This document shows, one piece after another, positions 11,727-24,082 of a stretch of DNA of 64,000 nucleotides. The notes under the pieces are model-generated. The model saw only the letters and a program-made list of their open reading frames with translations. It was not told where the DNA came from and ran no database searches. The position numbers were made by a program, and so were the translations under genes. The stretch's first letter is position 1. Each line of letters opens with the position of its first letter. Origin of the DNA: Metellina segmentata (taxonomy: Eukaryota; Arthropoda; Arachnida; Araneae; Tetragnathidae); assembly GCA_947359465.1 (NCBI GenBank), contig OX375877.1, forward strand, positions 56,994,944 through 57,058,943. Direction: 5' to 3'.

Positions 11727-12830
11727 CAAGGGTTGTTCAAATGAAAAGGTACGAAACTACAATGAAGGTATAAATTAAGACTTTATTCAAAGTATACACC
11801 ATAGGCCTGAGCACAACCATTCCATTGATTAACGAGCCAAAGGATTCCTTGTTTCCAGAATTCCTGCGGGCGTGACGATACCCAGTCCTTCACAGCGTCC
11901 TTGAGTTCGTCGTCCGAGTTGAAGCGCTTCCCGTTCAGTTGTTATTTCAGGGACCAAACACATGGAAATCGCAGGCGACATGTCCGGGCTGTAGGGCGAA
12001 TTGTCAAGCTGCTCCCACTTGAAATTGGCTAGTTCCGAATGTGTGTGACCCTAGAAACGTGTGGACGCGTTTTATCATGGAGCAGAACCACACGCTCCGT
12101 GAGAAGCCCCGGTATTTTATTCTAGATGGACCTGCGTAGGCTTCGGAGTGTCTCACAGTACACATCGGAGTTAATGGTTCTTCTGTACACGAGGAATTAA
12201 ACAAGTAGCAGACCTTGGACGTCGAAAAAGACGGTGAGCAACAGCTTCCCTGCTGACGCCACGGCTTCGAACGCTTTGTCTCTGGCTCAAAGTGATGGCA
12301 ACAGCTCTCGTCACCTGTGACGATCCGCTCCAGGAAAGCGGGGTCTTCATGATACCGAAACAGATGTTGAAGTGCTAGCCCCATACGCAGTTCGTTTTGC
12401 TGGTCGGTGATCTGCTTCGGAACCCACTGCGCGCACACCTTCCGATAATGCAACCTGTCGTGAACAATTGTCCGCACTGTTGCAACGCTGACATCCACCT
12501 TCACCACCAACATTCGCAATGTGACACGCCGATCACTTTTCACTACGTCGTCCACCTTATCGATGAGATCGGCCGTGATGAATATGTTTGTATGGCCTGG
12601 TCTCGGGTCATCAACCAAACTCTCACGGCTTTCACGAAAACATAAACTCCATTTTCTCACTGATTTGTCGGAAACACGGTCTTCCCCGTATACGGTCACC
12701 ATCCGGCGATGAATAACAGCCGGTTTAACACCTTCCGCTGTCAGAAATCGGATAACGCCTCGGTGATCCTCAATCGTCGAATTTTGCAATGTGAACGTCA
12801 TCCTGTCCTCACACGCACTGAAGCGTCAAT
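11727..12830 (-). mobile_element. Mariner remnant, one terminus missing
   Basis: Begins after a TA with CAAGGGTTGTTCAAATGAAA; no matching inverted repeat is seen on the other side, so the transposase 5' end has been lost together with part of the host LINE endonuclease. Transposase on minus from 12801: VIRFLTAEGVKPAVIHRRM, RKWSLCFRESRESLVDDPRP, VTGDESCCHHFEPE (first Asp), then frameshifts, with SPCDFHVFGP-type C-terminus near 11960-12000. Confidence 0.8.
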
Positions 12831-13240
12831 TGGACGACAAAACAAAAACCCCGCTAGTTCCAGGAAAGAAAGGAAGCCATAAAAATAAAATATAAATGAA
12901 GAGAAAAAACTACTTACGTTTTCTCGTCCTACGACGAGGTATGACCTTATTGGACTTGGGTGGAGAAGTCTCCAAGCCCTCAGCATCTACAGAGGAAATA
13001 TAACTTTTGGTGTTACATAGATTTATTAGGTCACTGGTAGAAGGAATTAAGTATCTGTATGAAACATCAGGCTGTAACAGGCCCGTTGGTTGTGCCGGCC
13101 CAATGGTGCTAGATCCAGGTCCAGGGAGGAGAGAGGTTTGAGAAGAACTTTTTGCTAGTTTAATATTATTTTGTTCAGATGATATGGTTCTTTTTCTACC
13201 GGGAAGGAGTTCACGTCCTATACAGACAATCATCCCAGAG

Positions 13241-14293
13241 TGGTGGGTGTCAAGACGGACTCAGGACAATTTGTGAGACCCGTGAAGAAACTCTTCCCGT
13301 TGGAGGTTACAAAGGGACTGTTGGAATCAAAACAGTCACATGGTACTCACAAAGTTTTGCGAAGCGTACGCAAGTTCGTCGTGTGAACACTTATTTTTTT
13401 TCTTTTTCTTTTCCAGGATATGTTGTTTGACTGTTTTGTGTACATCTCATTAGACCTTAAGGATATCAATTACTGTTGCTACTGTTGCTTACACAAACTT
13501 AGTATGTGTTTTCGAATGTCAGATACTTTAGGATTTGTTTTTTTGATCAATTGGAGGAATTTTGTGTTTAAGTTATAATTTGTCCCTTTGTCCCCAAATT
13601 AAAGGTGGGAGGATATTGGGTTTTGGGATGGTGGTCACCAGATTGGAGCAGAGCGGTCATCCAGGGATTAGTCGCCCAATCCCTATCGTTCTCCCTTGGG
13701 GGTCAGGAGGACTGGTTTTTGGAGGAGATCCACTCGCGTCGGCGACGTAAGAGGTTGTGTCCCCTTTCGCGGCGTTGAGGTAATGTATTATAAACATTTA
13801 GCCAAGAAAAAAAAAGGAAACAACTAAACATCTGCTTTATAATCCTTGCCGTACACGCATTTAGAGGAGCAACCAGATACCCAGTATCCCGAGGTAAGTG
13901 ACTCATTCATACTTCTCTCAAACGGTGTTCCTCTGCGATCACTTGAGATTTTAATGAAAAGTATTTGGAGGGTATAATTAACTGTACTTGGATGGTATCC
14001 GGGTAAACCAAAATCCTTGTGTCCTATGGGACACAGAATCTTCATTTTGGGGGTTCCCTTCTTGAAAAATTTAGCAAGATGCCAAGAAATTCTCCTTTCT
14101 AAAACTTAGTACTGGTATTATATAAGTAGATTATGAAAAAATCCTTGGCACCTATCTAAAGTTTTCCCAAAATTAAAATTACATTTTGCCATATTTCAGC
14201 AATAGTGTAAGAAAACGACCTTTACCCCCCCCCCCCTATAAAAATTACCGTAACTTAATAAAAAAAAAATGTAACAATTTTTTATGTGTAATC
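13241..14293. other. Unassigned GC-richer stretch, then C-run
   Basis: 13540-14060 is richer in G and C than its surroundings and may be the 5' part of the LINE at 8430-13240, but I see no conserved motif. A poly-C run sits at about 14225-14236. Confidence 0.35.
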
Positions 14294-14303
14294 ACAATAC
14301 ATA

Positions 14304-14640
14304 GAGCCGACCAACCGGTATAGTGGTTAAGGTGTTAGCCTCCAGATCGGAAGGTTCCTGGTTCGAATCCAGGTCCGGGCATGGATGTTTGTAAACGTAT
14401 GGTGTAGAGGCGGCTGGTGCACCTTAAATCTGTCGTGGCCGAAAGTCCTCACGTTGGGTTGGCGTGGAAGTTTGGAGAGTGGGGTGCCAGCTCAGGTGTT
14501 GCTTCGTCATCTGACCGTGGTTCAAAATTACGAGGTGTTGTCCTCGAATCTTTCCCTTAAGGGACTGATTCCGGACCGTCGTCAATAGCCCGTTGTGTTG
14601 CTCTAGTACGACGTTAACTAAAATTACCATTACCATTACC
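14304..14640 (+). repeat. Complete tRNA-headed SINE with target-site duplication
   Basis: Flanked by a perfect 10-bp duplication ACAATACATA (14294-14303 and 14641-14650). Internal promoter: box A TAGTGGTTAAGG at 14321-14332 and box B GGTTCGAATCC at 14360-14370. The 337-bp unit ends in an ATTACC repeat tail. Reference copy for the other SINEs listed here. Confidence 0.9.
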
Positions 14641-14762
14641 ACAATACATACAAGCATATTTGATGTAAATTTCAGAAAAATTAAAAATATCAACTATCAC
14701 ACTCCCATAGGAAGCGTACCTCGCTTACAGAAAATCACTCTTAAAGCAATTTCCCTCAACAG

Positions 14763-15045
14763 CTATACATAAAAACATTTGACAAGCTGTGCAACGAAAT
14801 TAGTTTTGCTACACGCAACATTTCTGAAGTATGACGAGTTCTTGATGACAGCAAACTCTGGCATATGTTTTCCCTCTTTTTGTCGTAAAGGGAGTGATGG
14901 CCGTAATAATCGAATTATCTTTCGATCATGTTCAAGATCATCATTTGACGGCACAAAGGCTATCGTTTGGGTACCATCTGCAATTGTTTTTCCGCAATAC
15001 TTATTCCAAAGTCCATATACTTCAGAAACCCATTTTTCTCAGAAT
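14763..15045 (-). pseudogene. Unrecognised coding-like remnant
   Basis: A frame of about 90 codons on minus (including YGLWNKYCGKTIADGTQTI, PSNDDLEHDRKIIRLL) that looks protein-like in composition and continues upstream, after a frameshift, into a second frame to about 15304. I do not recognise the family. It could be a processed pseudogene or an old transposon gene. Confidence 0.3.
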
Positions 15046-15687
15046 CTCATCTTTATTGCAACGATGGATTTGCTGCAGCCGAATCTTTAATATGAATTAG
15101 AATTTTTAATGGAAACTGACTTTTAGAAAACTGAATAAAATTTTTTATTTCACAGCCAAATAGCAAATTCCGTTGGATAGCCTTTAAAAACAAGCTAACC
15201 CAAGGTAATTCATCATTTAAGTGAACAATAAATTTCAAAACAGGATGGAAAATAAATAAAACGAAGGGAAAATAATAAATGATGAGTGTTAATCTGCCCG
15301 TCAAAAAGTATATTAATATCTATAGCATTTATAAAAATAAGCTAACTTAACCGAATAAAACAATTAGCGAAGCAAATGAGGGCGGCACACAAAACACCGC
15401 AGTTCAGCATTCCTTCAATCGATCGAAATGGCAATTGTTGCTGGATCTTCAGGACTACTAGAATCGTACATTATATTAGCGACAAAAATGGTGAAATAAG
15501 CAAAGAAATTATTTCGCATTGTGCTTTTGGTACCTTCAAAAGTCATCACAGTTGAATGGAGTTCTATCAACTTTGAGACGCTTGTCTAATTTTGTAGAAA
15601 ACTCTTTTTAAGTGCAATTTTTCCCTTCAGTAAACAATATCACTAGGCTTGTTTTCAACAAGTCACCAATAATGCACACAAACAGTA

Positions 15688-15930
15688 GGTAGGTACTTGA
15701 TTATCGTCGCACTGGAGCAACAAGATCGACTGTCCCCGATTAATCCCAAATAGATGGTAGGTATCTTTGATTAGCGTCGTACTGGAGCAGCACAATAATG
15801 GGCTATTGACGGCTCAGTCCCAAAGGAAATATCCGAAGACATCACCAGATGATTTAAAACCACGGTCAGATGACGAGGCAACACCTGAGCTGACACCCAA
15901 CTCTCCAAACTTCCACACTATGCAAATGTG
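15688..15930 (-). repeat. SINE fragments, minus
   Basis: Two head-to-tail 3' ends (each with GTAGGTA... and the CACTGGAGCAAC segment) followed by the body ending TTCCACACTATGC. Suggests a partial tandem copy. The stretch 15046-15687 to the left holds nothing I recognise. Confidence 0.7.
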
Positions 15931-16387
15931 AAATAGCCAAGAGCTTGCTTTAAAATTAAATGTCTATTGAGAGGCTTTTTCTGTAAAGTTAAATATACTT
16001 AAAGACGCTATTTTTTTTTCTTCGGTTGAACGTGTTTTCTATACATACCTTCCCCCTACTGTTAATTCAAAGTAAAAGTATCATCTTCCGATAGCTCGTT
16101 TGTTTACATCAGGGATACATAGGTCGTGGCTCGAAGGTCACATAGGGCTCTCTGTTGATGTGCTAGCGGCTCGCATCAACATGTTACTTTAGGTTCGATT
16201 TTCTGAATTACAAAAAGCAATATTACTGCTCGAATTTTTAGCACTACAAATCACTAAGTACAACTTGAACTTATCGACATGTAGAACGATGAGAACCTGA
16301 GTAATACATTTAATGAAAACTATTTCATCTTTTTTGGTTAAGTCGATTAAAACTATTGAAAATCGTTGCAAGACAATACATTAAATT

Positions 16388-16500
16388 AAGGTACGTAGGT
16401 AGGTATTTAATTAACGTCACACTGGAGCAACGCAAAGGGTTATTGGCGGTGGTCTGAAATCAACAATTTTGAGTCATGGTCAAATGACAAGGTCATACCT
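16388..16500 (-). repeat. SINE 3' fragment, minus
   Basis: GTAGGTAGGTATTTAATTAA, CACACTGGAGCAACGCAAAG and GGTCAAATGACAAGG match the body of 14304-14640. Confidence 0.7.
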
Positions 16501-16715
16501 TTATCTTAGAATTGGAAACTGAAATTTCGTAGATCAACACCTACTGGATTCCTTCCCACAAGCGTCGATAAACACATATTAAAGTAACCTCGATATATGT
16601 ATCCTGCGAGTACATTTGGCTATCAGGAAGTAAAATTTCTGATTTTTGTCTTATTCGTTTGCTTGCACTAAAAATCCTTCTCCATATTATTTTTCCTCCC
16701 ATAGGGGATTTATTA

Positions 16716-16905
16716 TTGGTGTGGAAGTTTAGAGAGTGGGGTGTCAGCTCAGGTGTTGCCTCGTCATCTGTCCGAGGTTCAAAATTACGTGGTGTTGTCC
16801 TCGTACCTTTCCCTTAGGGGATTGATCCCGGACAGTGCTCAATAGTCCATTGTGTTGCTCTAGTACCACGTTAATTTTAAAACTACCAAATTACCATATT
16901 AGCTT
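16716..16905 (+). repeat. SINE 3' half, plus
   Basis: Starts in the body (GTGTGGAAGTTTAGAGAGTG) and runs through GTTGTCCTCGTACCTTTCCC to a short ACCAAATTACCA tail. The tRNA head is absent: 5' truncated. Confidence 0.8.
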
Positions 16906-16924
16906 TCCAGTAAAACGGTAAGAA

Positions 16925-17205
16925 TGTAGGTAGGTATTGTAATTAGCGTTGTACTGGAGCAACACAACAGTATATTGACGACGGTGCGGGATCAACCCCC
17001 AAGAGAACATATGTAATTTTGAACCACTGTCAGGTGACACCTGAGCTGACACCCCACTCTCCTAACTTCCAAATCATGTAAACTTGAGGTCATTTGAGAT
17101 CACGACTCATTTAACGTGCACCAACCTCCCTTGTACACGACGGGTTTTGGATGGATTGAAACTCCCAAACCTCTAATCGTTAGTCCGATGCTCTTCCAAC
17201 AGTAA
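16925..17205 (-). repeat. SINE, minus, nearly full length
   Basis: Runs from the tail (GTAGGTAGGTATTGTAATTA) through the body to a diverged tRNA head (CCCAAACCTCTAATCG...GCTCTTCCAAC). Head-to-head with the copy at 16716-16905. Confidence 0.75.
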
Positions 17206-17689
17206 AAAGAACTCAAAGTGAAACACCAACTTTAAAAGAATAGCTTTTTATTCATATTCATACTCGTATATCAGTCTTAAGGCATAAAGTTATTTGTACT
17301 CGGAACCGTATCTTTAGGATTGTTTTGAGTTGCCGATGTTGACAGCAAAATTAGTCTTGTAGATTGAGCTAACATTTTACCAGAAATGAGAGCGATAACT
17401 AATTTCCTTCTTTTTCAACATTGCATTCAAAGTGATTTATTAGATATTATCTGATCTATTGGTAACATTTTTTCGAGGTGTACTTTGAAACCTTTTTCCT
17501 TCAATGCTGCTGTGTTTAGCCAAGGCTTAACTGGATTCCGTGTCTGATCAGGCTTGTTCATTGCGCTAATCGGGAGGGAACACTAGAACGGTATGTTGTC
17601 AGTGCCATCTAGTGTGAACAATCGTGTAAACGGATCGCGGGATTCGTATGTTTTTTAACAGGGAGAAAGCTAGATTTTATTGAAAACTA

Positions 17690-19250
17690 GCAAAATACCC
17701 GACCTTACTCGGTTTGAATTGGTTTACTCTACATTGAAGATATAATCAAAATATATAATGACTTACGTTTTTTGTAGAATAAAAATTTATTTTAACATCT
17801 TTCGCCATCTTTATATTTTCTACAACTTACTTTGGACACAAATCCTACACATGCATATCCATTCATCTAATACATTTCACATACATCGCACAATTGCTGT
17901 ATGACAAAGCTATAAAATGACGAAAGGTGATACTAAGGTTAATACTATAAAAGACGATTTATAGGAAGATTTGGTATTCCCTTTCTTAAGTTATTTTCAT
18001 GTTCAACTCAATTAATTAAAATTACGATTTACGGCGAGTGCTCTCGCACTCATAGTCAACAAAACAATATTTTTATACTTGTGGCACTCTTGCCTCCGGT
18101 ATGCGACATTGTGAAATTTTGCAATCTTCTCCTGTTATTATTACAACGAATTTTTTAATGTTGGAAAAAGTTCCAGTTTGGATTAATAAACATTATTATT
18201 CTTTCAATAACGGCATTATTCTTTAAATAACGGCATTATTCTTTCAATAATGGCATAACTACACTTAAAATTTACTGAAAATTTATACTGACTTACCTAA
18301 CATTTTTAAGTCTAATACTTTGCGGTGCTGTTGCGTGTGATGAGAAGGAAAACACATTTATTAAAATAATAAATATTTAAAACAGGAAACAGCGAAGTAA
18401 AACAAAATAAAAGATGTCGCAAAAAATTGTTCTAAAGATATTAATTTGTGATTCAATTTTATCTCTTGATCTCGCACAGTTGCCACAACTTACAACTAAA
18501 AGTGTACAAAAAATTTAGAAATGTGAAATTAATTCAGAGCGAAAGAACCAGAAAAAATATCACTGCTCGCGCTATCTTGTTCATTCTCGTTTCATTGCAA
18601 AATATCGTCTGTCCCAAATATTCGGAAATCGTTTTCATTGCGCAAAGAATAAAAATAAGACTCGAAATAAATAAAATATCAGAGATGAAATTCCATAAAA
18701 AAAAAAAATTAAGAATAATTACTTGTTCAGCAGTACTGGTAAAGCAATCGAAGTAATCGTAATATTCAATAGACATTACAATTTTTCCAAAACTACCAAA
18801 TTATGGTTGATTTAAATATACTTACTCAGGTGTTTCAGCATGAAACTCAACTAAATATAACAATAAAGAAATGTTTAATATTGCATTCACTAAACTAATA
18901 GATAATGTATAAAATAAAATACATTGAAATCAAATATCTGGAATAAAATTCATGTGATGCTTGCACAAACACACGAACACAAAATCGAGCATAGAACAGA
19001 AAGACGGACAGACAGACTTTCGCAGCCAATGCCACTCACTAAATGAAGATAAGTACTCACTGTATGCAAATTTTCATGAAAATATCTTAAACCGCGTGGA
19101 CGTGTATAGGGCACAACATACAGACAGACAGACACCAAACGAGAAAAGGGCGGATTTGGCATCAGAAGGGTCCAAAACGGATAGAGAACTTGAAATGGGT
19201 CGAAAATATTGAATGTACAAACAAACACTCCATTCTTATTTATATAGATA
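17690..19250 (+). repeat. Dispersed repeat, class uncertain
   Basis: Opens with ACTAGCAAAATACCCGACC and closes with AAATGGGTCGAAAATATTGA, ACAAACACTCCATTC, TTTATATAGAT. Internal blocks recur at 27820-29180 and 44130-44600 (for example ATCTC...GCCACAACTTA and the TGTGGCAC segment). A GACAGACAGAC segment lies near 19010. The ends recall Helentron- or Penelope-type repeats of arthropods, but I cannot decide. A 20-bp unit (ATTATTCTTTCAATAACGGC) is repeated three times at 18195-18256. Confidence 0.6.
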
Positions 19251-19706
19251 AAATATGTAAAAAGTTATCAAATCCTTAAAACATTCCACTCTTTGGTATT
19301 TGTTTCGGTTTTTAGAAAATTGATTATAAATATGTTTTAATATTTCTTTTCAAAAATAATTTTTGTCACCCTTCTTAGACTAGAAAAAAAAATTCTTATA
19401 GCATATATTAGCTATCAGGTACAAAAATCCTCAGTAGATTAAAAACAATTTTAGGACTGGGGGGGGGTATTGAATAATTTAAAATATTACAGTTTTTTTT
19501 ACTATCATTAGTTATCCACACTAATTAATGATACATTATTGATAAAATTGATCATAAACAAAATCTCAGACCACATGTAATGTTAATTCAAGTAAATGAG
19601 TATTCATATAAATTTTTTTATTTATTCTGCCTATAAGCAATGTTTAGAGTGAAATTTGGGATACTTAAATTGAAGCATTTACTATAAAGTTTTAAGTTAG
19701 ATTTAT

Positions 19707-20592
19707 TTAAAGGGGGCTGAAACACAAAAAAAAACTTCAAAAAGTCCTTTTTTGTTTTATATCCTCAAAAAATTGGAAATTTGATTCTCTTTTGTTTGAC
19801 ACCAATTTTATGATTATATCTTAAGTAGAACCGAAGTTATAAACAAAAGAACGTTTTGATAGCTGTCAAAGTTTTGAAACGAAAAATATGTCGACTTATC
19901 CGAAAAACTGCTAACAAAAGTACAATTGCATGCAAATTGTAGCGTAAAAAGGTACCATTAGCCAAAATAAACCTTAACCAAAGGTCTGAAGACATTAACG
20001 CATTTACTTACGTACTCGGAGTAAACAATCCATCAGGTACTAAAATTTCACTTTTGTAAATGATTTTTATTAATGAAATTTTAAGGTGATTTTTCTCCAT
20101 GATGGATTTTTCACACTTTTCCCAACTTTAAAATGATATCACTCAAAATCTATTCAAAATAATTGCATGAAATTTGGTATGTATATTCTTCATACATATT
20201 TAAGTAATTTGTCTTCAGCTATTTTAAAAATTATTGATATGTTATAAAATATAAGTGTTTTTATAAATTATAAATTTAAAAAATGATCATTTTTAATTAA
20301 AAATTATTTAATATGCATGTATTAAAAAAAACTGTGAAGACAAATTTTTAAATATAATATCTGCTTTTAGAAAATGTAAATATTGTGTCTTTTCATGAAT
20401 AATTTCTGAAGTTATATCAAAAGTAAACAGAGTCACTTTTTTGAAAATTGTACAATTTTTTAAACTGATATCAAGTTAATTTTTTATCATTTTCTATTTG
20501 TAAATAATGTGCTATGTCTTCATAAAAAATTCCAAAGCCATATCTTTATTAGCAAAAAAAAATAGAAAACTGTGTCCCCCCCCCCTTAAGTT
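19707..20592. mobile_element. Candidate TTAA-flanked DNA element with G/C-run termini
   Basis: Left end TTAA|AGGGGGCTGAAACACA, right end ...ACTGTGTCCCCC(C)n|TTAA; the ends are inverted with mismatches. The interior is AT-rich with no coding sequence. Likely a non-autonomous element; the boundaries are tentative. Confidence 0.4.
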
Positions 20593-23400
20593 AACATAGA
20601 AAAAGGATGAGAAGAGTACAGGCGATGAAATCCACGTATATAGAATTCCAAGCAAAGTAACAATCTCAGGTTGTTGTTCGGTTCAACAGAATAAACTGGC
20701 TTTTACCAGATACAACAGAATTATAATTTCACACTTCCTCCAATTCTGTTGTCCCTTTAAGTCGCTGGGAAACTCCTGGTATGATACATATATACCCCTC
20801 CTTCCTCTTGAAATTTCTTACTACGAGTATGATAGGACGCACAAAACGGCACACAACAATTCACCATTATCTCTATCAAGTTTTTACTGATTTAAGGCTT
20901 TAAAATAATCACTAAATCGAAAATACTGCGAATACCGAACACGATTTCTATGCAATCCAATGGTAAATAACCTGCTTTTCTTGCAAGGGTGACAGCGCTC
21001 TCTAGCGGTAAGAGGTGGAAACTTTCAGTTATGTCGGCTCTTTTGATCTTTTGGGTAATGATTCAGCCTGTACAACCTACGGTTACGATCAAGTTTAGCC
21101 TTGGTTTAGCTCACCTTTTAGTTTCCTGATAACGATTTGATAATGGAAACAATGTTTCATTGTAATACATTTTGATTAAACTGTATTCAAACAAGCCTGT
21201 AATATAAATAGTTTGAAACCATATTGAGCTACTACACATTGCGAGACGATTTTTATATTCTTTATGTTATAATTAAAAACACGAGCGACAATCTCTTTTG
21301 TCATATTGAAGAAATGAAAATGTTCAAAGATTTTACCTTCTATTATGATTGTCAATATATTGGATTTCATACATTGTGTTTGCATACAGTTTTAACTACT
21401 AATATGCTATTTTGTACGTATTATGTGTTAATAAATTAATAAATATTGTGATTTTATAGCTATATTAAGGATTGTGATGTTGATTCTGCGACCCATAAGC
21501 AATGTTGTCGTCGAATAAAAGGATTTTAAATACTTAAGTGATGATGTAGCAAAAAAGTATGTAAAAAAAGGTACCCCACCTGACTTACATGGTATGCATT
21601 CTGATTTTAAGTTTTGTCTCTTTTACAACTAATACTTTAATCATTAAAATATATAATTCGTAATACCAGGTAAAACATTGAAATGCCAGGAGGTTGATAG
21701 TTTGTTACCACTATAACTTTTATAACTCAAACATAAGCTATAACCTTAGTAAATAGGGTCTGAAGAACATATTAAAAAAAATTCTTGTAAACACTACGTT
21801 GTAGTAGTCTGTATATCAATCTTTCCTCACATTCAATAAAAGTTTTAAATGTTGGAACTAGTTAATATTTACTTATTTTAAAATTATGGAAGTAATATTT
21901 AGTCCCTATGAATACATTTTTCTGAACAATAAATCGTATACATCCAACATTCATTACATCTAAATTTTTTAATTTCAAATTTGAAGCAATTTGTGCTTTT
22001 TGCCTTCTTACCTGCCAGCCAATAATTCTAATTTACAGGTAGTTAATTTGTAGCTAAAAGTAACGAGTATTGTTTTTGAATATGCTGAATTCACATATAC
22101 ATTCAGATTTTGTGCAACATCACTTGTTGATATCATGTGATACCCAAGTGAATACCTCCAAAGAATGTAGATATCTTGAGGTTTGAAATTTCTAAAAATA
22201 TTTAATTTCTATTTGAGAGTGCATTTTACCCAAGATTTGAAAATACCAAAAAGCAGAACTGTTAGGTTGCAGATTCTAAAAGAATGTTCTACTCAAAGAA
22301 AAAAGTTCATAATCATCACTGAGTTTAATTAATTCTTCTGTGAAGAATTCTGTGACGACCCAAGGTACAATAGTAATCTTTTCTTTCCCCGTGGTGTTTA
22401 TTGTCTTGTTAACAGAGGGGAAAGGGGGTCGCATTTCTGGAATCCATAAACAATATTTTTCTACTTTCATCCTAAAGTCGAAAATTAACGGTCCCCACTC
22501 TCCACGTGACGGCTGAATTTTCGAAAGTGGAGACTGAAAAATTTTGTTAATTGACAACTTTCTTAAAAACGTTAGTTTATATGGTGGAACTTCTGATTTT
22601 TCCTTTGTTTTTCTGTTACCAAAAGAAAAAAAAGAACGGGAACATAAACATATAAAATAGTATTTGAATTTTGTGGAAAAAGCTCAGACGCTACGAGAGA
22701 GAAAACGTAAAGCAATTTAGGGAAACGATATCTATATATACAAATGAATCATGTTGAGTGGCCATTTGCAAAATTTCTTAATTTTTACCACTATTTCTTC
22801 CCACTACTCTTATTTCCCTTTATTTTTCCTTTTCACAACAACTTTTACTTGACGCCTGTTTTGTATTTGATGCAGCTGTGCCAAACCTGGTGCCATGAAA
22901 ACTAAAATCAACCCATCAAGTACCCTTAGCTTAAGCTGTTAAGGTAATATTAGAAGCCTAAAAAGATTTGAAGAACTTCATACGGTAGGTTCAATATTAA
23001 TGATAAAAATAAATATTTTCCTTGGATTTTAATTGGGCTGTACAAAATTTTGTTTTTTCATTTGCAGATGAGATGATAGCTGGAATAGTCATTAAAATAA
23101 AATATTAGTCAAAAGTTGCTGTAAGATTAAGTATACAGATTTTCGAATATGATATTTATAACATTGAATGTATACGAATTAAAAGCCAAAGATTAAAAGT
23201 TGACTCACCTTGTTCCCCAAGATCCTTCAACGTAGTATAAGACAGGAAACAAAACGAATTGAGAGTGAATCAAATTCTTTGTTTAGACACAAAGTAATAC
23301 AAAGTGCGCAGACGACATACATAGTGCGCTGACCACAGGCGTAAACAAAGACTGTACAAAAGTAAAATGAGTGTTCAACAGGTGGCGTCCTCTAGTGGCT
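20593..23400. other. Intergenic, no confident feature
   Basis: AT-rich. A 93-codon frame at 22276-22557 (minus) has no recognisable motif. A donor-like GTGAGT on minus near 23207 could end an untranslated exon but nothing confirms it. Confidence 0.4.
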
Positions 23401-23408
23401 AATCTAAA

Positions 23409-24082
23409 TCAACATTCTGTGGAGGACGGCATGAGGGGAGAGGAAGGACCACCAGTCGATTCTGAGCACGAAGCTTTTCTCCGTTCCTGGTCCTCACGCT
23501 GGCCACCCAATTGATCTGGTCTTTTCCCGGGAAGATGTTGATTACTCGTCCAAGGGTACAGGAACAAGGAGCAGAATTTGCCTCTTAAAGAAGAACCATA
23601 TCTCCAACTCACAGAGGGTATTTCGTTGAATTCCACTGCAGACAAAGCTGGAGAGTATGCATGAGGTCTCTTGTCCAGCGGCGCCAGAAGGATACTTTAA
23701 TCTGCAATAAGAGTCTCCATCTGCAATAGAGACTTAGAATTTTTCGAATAGTGTTTGTAGAGATGTCAGTGTTTTCTGGAAGCTCCAGAAGGGGAACTCC
23801 GTTTAGGAAGTATCCAGGGGTAGGTTCACGAAGATCACTAGTTGCCGATGATAAAAGTACCAGAGGCCTCGAGTTTATGCAAGCCTAGATATGGCATAGC
23901 ACTGTAGAGAATTCCTCGAAGTTGAGAAGTTTTGGTGAGATGCCACTTAACAAGTTTAATTGAAGTATCCCACCTTGGTTAGGTGCATAGGGTGGAATAA
24001 GATGCCAATGAATGTTTCTTTCAGATGAGAAGTTCTGGACGTTGAACCATATGGTACTAGCCGACCCTTTTTTCTCTAACAC
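23409..24082 (-). pseudogene. BEL/Pao-type integrase remnant
   Basis: Minus strand, several frames: IHWHLIPPYAPNQGG, LNFEEFSTVLCHI (24082-23885), then in shifted frames the EACINSRPL-type segment, and near the end LGRVINIFPGKDQ-like and RTRNGEKLRAQNRLVVLPL-like segments. This order (integrase core, then the C-terminal GDxV-type domain) is typical of BEL/Pao elements. Frameshifts show it is dead. 24083-24660 may be more of the element or its LTR; no clear LTR pair was found. Confidence 0.7.

Larger units (their letters stand above)
8430..13240 (-). mobile_element. Decayed non-LTR retrotransposon (Jockey-like layout) with a nested mariner
   Basis: Reading right to left on minus: a possible ORF1 remnant ending in a basic tail (RRRTRKRK, 12910-13233), the start of an endonuclease (FLSWN followed by a stop then RGF, near 12850-12880), a mariner fragment (11727 to about 12830), endonuclease continuation (LGDLNDQQIWGSS, near 11715), a segment with the KKxKPWWNEE-type motif in a shifted frame (about 11200-11290), reverse transcriptase (9761-10832), RNase H (9063-9530) and a Cys-containing C-terminus (8613-8831). 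Several frameshifts and stops; not functional. Clade assignment is by layout only. Confidence 0.75.

Noticed and set aside
14304..14390. tRNA gene
   Set aside because: Box A and B are present, but the head is fused to a SINE body with a target-site duplication; it is the promoter of a retroposon.
18181..18260. CRISPR-like short repeats
   Set aside because: Three 20-bp direct tandem units without spacers in a eukaryotic genome; a simple minisatellite.
18950..19228. Overlapping open frames on both strands around the GACAGACAGAC segment
   Set aside because: They lie inside a dispersed repeat and show no protein motif.
22276..22557. 93-codon minus-strand frame
   Set aside because: No motif, no convincing splice sites on either side; may be chance.
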